From contig DMWH01000059.1 in the NCBI GenBank assembly GCA_003483345.1, positions 1-9,601 on the forward strand: 9,601 nt of DNA. Direction: 5' to 3'. Positions 6,461 to 9,601 of the stretch are shown here, piece after piece (the stretch's first letter is position 1; every line of letters starts with the position of its first letter). The position numbers and the translations under genes are program-made. The notes below the pieces were generated by a model that made no database searches, was not told the origin of the DNA, and worked only from the letters and a program-made list of their open reading frames with translations. The DNA is from Clostridiales bacterium (GTDB lineage Bacteria > Bacillota > Clostridia > Tissierellales > Sedimentibacteraceae).

Positions 6461-6489
6461 ATTATATTCATTACATAGATATTTGTCAA
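6461..6489 (-). promoter_or_regulatory. Consensus promoter of the ars operon
   Basis: On the minus strand TTGACA (6489-6484) and TATAAT (6466-6461) are both perfect sigma-A hexamers with the ideal 17-bp spacer. They lie about 50 bp before the permease ATG. Such a strong promoter needs tight repression, which agrees with the dyad placed just after the -10 and with an ArsR gene in the operon. Confidence 0.85.
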
Positions 6490-6704
6490 TATGTTTTATG
6501 AGAATTTCACGCGTAATATACTTACAAGGCACCAAATATGAATGTTATGAACTATATTTATATCAATGTACTTATAATTCTTATCTTTCCAACAGGGCTT
6601 CGCTTTCATATTTTTGCACCTGTTCATGTTTTACAAGAGATGTCACCGTAGCGTTTTGTCAACGGTAATATTTATTTTAAGGAATATAATATTTTTATTT
6701 GTGG
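6490..6704. other. Intergenic stretch with a possible gene-end fragment
   Basis: No complete gene is visible. A 25-codon minus-strand frame (6581-6658) reads ATVTSLVKHEQVQKYESEAL near its end. It looks like the amphipathic tail of a real protein rather than random translation, but it is closed upstream by TGA and I cannot name a family. The short dyad ACCGT...ACGGT at 6645-6666 is too weak to call a terminator. Confidence 0.35.
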
Positions 6705-7717
6705 CTAATCTTCATATGTAAAGTAATCTAATTTTGATTCAATTTCCATAATAAACTCAGTTAAATACTCTCCAATTTCAACTATGCGTTCATTACTAAG
6801 TTCAATAATTTTTTCACTATACTGAATGGAATCAGGGTTGATATGTTCAGGATTAAGTTTAACCGCTTCAGCATAATTTGGAGCCGGAGTAAACTCTTTT
6901 TCAACAATTTTCTTTGTGCCTATATCCATCTTAAAATACACATCCGGGCCGGCAATAGAGCCAGTGCCGGGTACAAATCCTGTACCTATAGTTAGATAAA
7001 ATTCAATCGCATTTTCATCGTTTATAATTCTGGCACTGCCTTCATTGACAAAGCCAAATTCTTCTGTGCCAAATTCTTCAAAAATTTTTAATCCGGCTAA
7101 TATATTGACCTGTTCTCATAATTATAGGAAATGTATTCAGCAATGCTGTTCTCTATTGGCTCATTAGGATTTCTCTTTTCTGACTCGTGTTCTTCTGTAA
7201 TTTTTTTATAACAAAATCAGACATTTCTACTTCTTCCCAGTCGTCAGTTTCTATAGCAGGATTTTTAGAAAACAAGGTTATCTCATCATTTGCCTTAATA
7301 ACAGCTTTAAAATAAAAATTCATATTTTGAGGCTGTAAATATTCATCATAATATGTTTGATAATTCTTGTCTCCCCGTTCCTTGGCCTCTTTAATATACT
7401 GCACAGTATCCGGATCTCTGTCATAATTTTTGTGTACTATTGTATATGAAAATATAGCTTCTATATTTCCATCGACCATTTCTTCCTGATAATCAGAAAT
7501 AATAAAATCTATCAATTCATAATATAAAGAAAAGGTATTTATAGACTTTTCTTTCAAATAGGCGCTTATTTTATCATAGCTTGTATCTTCAGATGCTTCT
7601 TTTACACTATCACTAACTTCTTTTTCAAAATGAACCCATTCATTGTTAATCAAAACAACAATATTATCTTCAAAATGTGCATATTTTGCACTATATTTCC
7701 AAAGTTTATGAATTCAT
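6705..7717 (-). pseudogene. Unrecognised gene broken by three frameshifts
   Basis: AAGGAGGT (7730-7723) sits five bases before an ATG at 7717, but that frame stops at once (Met-Asn-Ser-stop). Shifting frame after the ATG opens a reading beginning IHKLWKYSAKYAHFEDN and running through an acidic, Tyr-rich segment. A second shift is needed at the seven-base A tract (7207-7201), after which the sequence continues ITEEHESEKRNPNEPIENS. A third near 7113-7117 leads into EQVNILAGLKIFEEFG and on to the stop at 6705. Joined up, these give about 336 residues of consistent composition, so this is one gene, not two small ones. There is no signal peptide or membrane span. I do not recognise the family. The homopolymer site could be a sequencing error, but three faults together favour decay. 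Confidence 0.8.
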
Positions 7718-7732
7718 AAACGACCTCCTTAA

Positions 7733-7776
7733 GTCTACATTTTATCGACCTTAAATTAAGTCTATATTATATAGAC
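7733..7776. promoter_or_regulatory. Pair of 17-bp operator-like dyads
   Basis: GTCTATATTATATAGAC at 7760-7776 is a perfect dyad around a single central base. GTCTACATTTTATCGAC at 7733-7749 has the same frame and length, but its symmetry is decayed. Read on the minus strand, the 22-bp blocks containing them (GGTC...AGACTTAA) differ at only three positions and start 27 bp apart. One site covers the -10 region and the other the leader, a normal layout for repression. The cognate regulator is unknown and not evident in the window. Confidence 0.65.
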
Positions 7777-7787
7777 CAAAATGTCAA
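7759..7787 (-). promoter_or_regulatory. Promoter of the frameshifted gene
   Basis: On the minus strand TTGACA (7787-7782) is a perfect -35. TAGACT (7764-7759) is a fair -10, with 17 bp between them. The -10 is built into the right arm of the perfect dyad at 7760-7776, so a bound repressor would occlude it. The ribosome site lies about 30 bp further on. Confidence 0.6.
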
Positions 7788-7799
7788 TACAATAATCAA

Positions 7800-7951
7800 A
7801 TATTTTATGTTATATACAAAATTATAGCTGATATTTCATCAATATCAGCCTGGCTGAAATTTACATATTACATAGAGATAGATTATTATATTAACTTACG
7901 ACAACTATCCAAACAATGGATTGGCAATATAATAAGCAAACCAGTAAATCA
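7800..7951. repeat. 152-bp direct repeat, copy 2 (in its native context)
   Basis: This is the same sequence as 3150-3301, ungapped with four differences. Here it overlaps the last 15 codons of the intact small membrane peptide gene and its downstream hairpin, so this copy looks like the parent locus. The similarity ends abruptly at both sides and there are no inverted ends, which argues against a transposable unit. Confidence 0.9.
7827..7849 (-). terminator. Hairpin after the small membrane peptide gene
   Basis: GCTGATATT and AATATCAGC pair perfectly around a five-base loop. On the minus strand the stem is followed by the T-rich TATAATTTTG. It lies about 55 bp past the peptide stop and before the next promoter, so it fits as a modest intrinsic terminator separating the two transcription units. 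The tail is short of a strong T-run. Confidence 0.5.
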
Positions 7952-8021
7952 AGCCAAAAATAACTGCTATCACCAAAATTGAATAAGATATTGTCATTTT
8001 AAACTGCCGGTTAAATTGCAT
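7905..8021 (-). CDS. Small single-span membrane peptide
   Basis: The reading frame encodes 38 residues: a basic start (MQFNRQFK), one hydrophobic helix of about 24 residues (ISYSILVIAVIFGLIYW and on), then a short tail ending IANPLFG. Positive charge before the span predicts the N-terminus inside the cell. The ATG lies six bases after the lipoprotein stop, so translation is probably coupled; no good ribosome site precedes it. A second ATG eight codons in is possible. Preservation of its last 15 codons in the other repeat copy, with one Gly-to-Arg change, weakly supports a real gene. Function is unknown; it may partner the lipoprotein. Confidence 0.55.
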   Translation of the reverse strand: MQFNRQFKMTISYSILVIAVIFGLIYWFAYYIANPLFG

Positions 8022-8027
8022 ATATTT

Positions 8028-9601
8028 TTATTTATCATATGATAACTCTACACCCTTGTCAGTTATTTTGCAATTAATTCTATTTAACACGCCGTAAGAA
8101 TCTGTTGCTTCATTATATCCTTCTGTTATTAATGAAAACTCCGTATCACTTATAACTTCATCTAAGAAATAATAATCCTCAGTAGTTAGTAAATACACTT
8201 TTTTAGGGTTGTTTTTATTTATATAATAATAATCATAGGATTTCGCATAATTATTTTCATCATATTCAGCTGTTTTTGAAACAATAGCAAGGCTGTCATT
8301 ATAACCTCTTATATTTGTTTCAGCCTTATCTATGATTTCAAACATATTTTTATACGCATCATCTAATGATACAATTTCCGTCAATATTTCCGTAGGTTCT
8401 CTTCCCATGCCAACATTATAAACTATATGAAAATTGGAAATTTTAAACTTGCCCCTTCCGAATGATGAATGCTCCTCTAATTGACTGAATAGCTCTTCCT
8501 TATCTAAAAATAAGAATAATTTTTTATTATTACTCTCTCCCATCATCATAGGAACATTACTTTCGTATTTATCATCATAATATATTGTTCCATGATTACT
8601 TGCATTCATTTCACTATAATATATATTGTAATAGCCTTCTGTTTCTATTTCTCCGCAAAATGTTATCCTGAATCCACCATTCCCTAATTTATCTACAGAA
8701 TCAACTATAAGTCCACACACTCTGTCTTTAACTTTAACATCCAAATCCAAATTATTTGTTTCATACTCTTTCCCTTCGTATAGGATAGTACCAATATTAT
8801 CAACTAAATTAATATCGATTAAATTGAATCTATCATAATTATAAATTTCCTTTAAATCAAATTTTACTCTTACCTTATAAATCCCCAATTTATCAGGCAA
8901 GCCTTCTGTAACAGATATATCGTCATAATATAAAAAGTAACTTTCATCATTTAAATAGTAAAGGTCATAAGAACTGTATTTATCTTCGATAATTTCCCTG
9001 CTCTCCTTATCGGGAACAAAGCAAATACAGCCTATGCCGCTTGATAGTATTTCATAATCACCGTCAGTTATTATTTCGCCTGTCAAATACTCGGTTCTGT
9101 CTATTTCATATGTTTTAATTATAAAGGCATACTCACACTCGTTTTCTCCCCAGGAAGCAATCATTCTAAATCCTCTTATATCCTTTTTTCCCGGCTCATA
9201 ATATGAACTTAAGGATGATGCTAAATGTTTTTCTATTTTAAAAGAGCATTTTCCATTGATTAATTCAACAGGAAAATTAATTGTTTCTTTGTCTGTATAA
9301 ATTTGTCTGCCTTCCTCATCAATTAAAATATCCATAATTCGAAATGAGTCCGGCGGATTGTTTTTAAATGAAATTTCAGCAATGCTGCCGTTTATAAAAA
9401 TAGGAATATATTTTTGTTCTTTTAATATGGTAACAAAAGTATCCTCTCTGTCAAAAGCGATACCGTCCCATTTATTTTTTGCACAAACATATTCTATCTC
9501 TTTGTTGTCGATAAATATTGAAATGTCAGGCGGCTCTTTATTGGTTGAAGTTGATATGTCTAATGGCTCCTTTATAGCTGAACACCCTGCTGTAACAAAT
9601 G
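8028..9601 (-). CDS. Putative lipoprotein of unknown function, 5' end beyond the window
   Basis: The frame is open from the right edge to the TAA at 8028, giving at least 523 residues. An internal ATG at 9335 is not the likely start, because the frame continues upstream through plausible coding sequence. Near the edge the residues FVTAGCSA form the end of a lipoprotein signal peptide, with the lipidated Cys at codon 9584-9582. The mature protein would be anchored outside the membrane. After a Ser/Thr/Pro-rich linker it is rich in beta-forming, Tyr- and Asp-heavy segments (many YY, DD and YDE runs), with no catalytic motif or repeat I can name. The small membrane peptide follows six bases later. 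The gene start and promoter lie outside the window. Confidence 0.85.
   Translation of the reverse strand, partial: FVTAGCSAIKEPLDISTSTNKEPPDISIFIDNKEIEYVCAKNKWDGIAFDREDTFVTILKEQKYIPIFINGSIAEISFKNNPPDSFRIMDILIDEEGRQIYTDKETINFPVELINGKCSFKIEKHLASSLSSYYEPGKKDIRGFRMIASWGENECEYAFIIKTYEIDRTEYLTGEIITDGDYEILSSGIGCICFVPDKESREIIEDKYSSYDLYYLNDESYFLYYDDISVTEGLPDKLGIYKVRVKFDLKEIYNYDRFNLIDINLVDNIGTILYEGKEYETNNLDLDVKVKDRVCGLIVDSVDKLGNGGFRITFCGEIETEGYYNIYYSEMNASNHGTIYYDDKYESNVPMMMGESNNKKLFLFLDKEELFSQLEEHSSFGRGKFKISNFHIVYNVGMGREPTEILTEIVSLDDAYKNMFEIIDKAETNIRGYNDSLAIVSKTAEYDENNYAKSYDYYYINKNNPKKVYLLTTEDYYFLDEVISDTEFSLITEGYNEATDSYGVLNRINCKITDKGVELSYDK

Noticed and set aside
3150..7951. The 152-bp repeats as ends of an integrated mobile unit
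   Set aside because: They lack inverted termini and an integrase gene, and copy 2 lies over a gene end. Duplication plus deletion explains them better.
1..9601. CRISPR array, tRNA or rRNA gene
   Set aside because: I saw no short regularly spaced repeats, no cloverleaf with T-arm motif and no rRNA core sequence on either strand.

Overview
This is an AT-rich window, typical of a low-GC Firmicute and most likely a Clostridia-type anaerobe. The evidence is codon usage, AAGGAGG-type ribosome sites, TTG starts, and the ISLre2, IS30 and IS256 element types. It reads as an accessory region: a damaged arsenic-resistance operon sits between mobile-element debris and poorly known surface-protein genes.

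Positions 1-3112 hold two insertion sequences. An IS30-family element (about 77-1336) has an intact DDE transposase on the minus strand. Next to it lies an ISLre2-family (UPF0236) element, 1357-3112, with matching TGTAGGGAAA ends. Its transposase is on the plus strand, and the true start is the ATG at 1486. Its leader can fold so that the ribosome site is hidden only in read-through transcripts. Behind the gene lies a roughly 160-nt structured region closed by a perfect 16-bp stem.

Positions 3113-3962 are a scar zone. First comes a 152-bp piece that recurs almost unchanged at 7800-7951. Next is the last third of an IS256-type transposase with an internal stop. Then, on the minus strand, there is a folded RNA that I read as a HEARO/IscB omega-RNA with no IscB gene beside it.

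Positions 3963-6490 are a minus-strand ars-type operon. It runs: consensus promoter with a dyad over the start point, DUF318/ArsP-YraQ-type permease, small CxxC thioredoxin-fold protein, ArsR-type repressor, acr3 arsenite pump, and thioredoxin-type arsenate reductase. The acr3 gene has lost roughly its first two thirds, so the classical ArsC-plus-ACR3 route looks broken. The permease is the only complete transporter left.

Positions 6491-9601 hold minus-strand genes of unknown function. They are a lipoprotein gene entering from beyond the right edge (lipobox visible near 9584), a 38-residue single-span membrane peptide, a hairpin, a promoter with two 17-bp operator-like dyads, and an unrecognised gene of about 336 codons broken by three frameshifts. 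The end of the small-peptide gene plus its hairpin is the sequence duplicated at 3150-3301, so the ars block lies between direct repeats about 4.65 kb apart.
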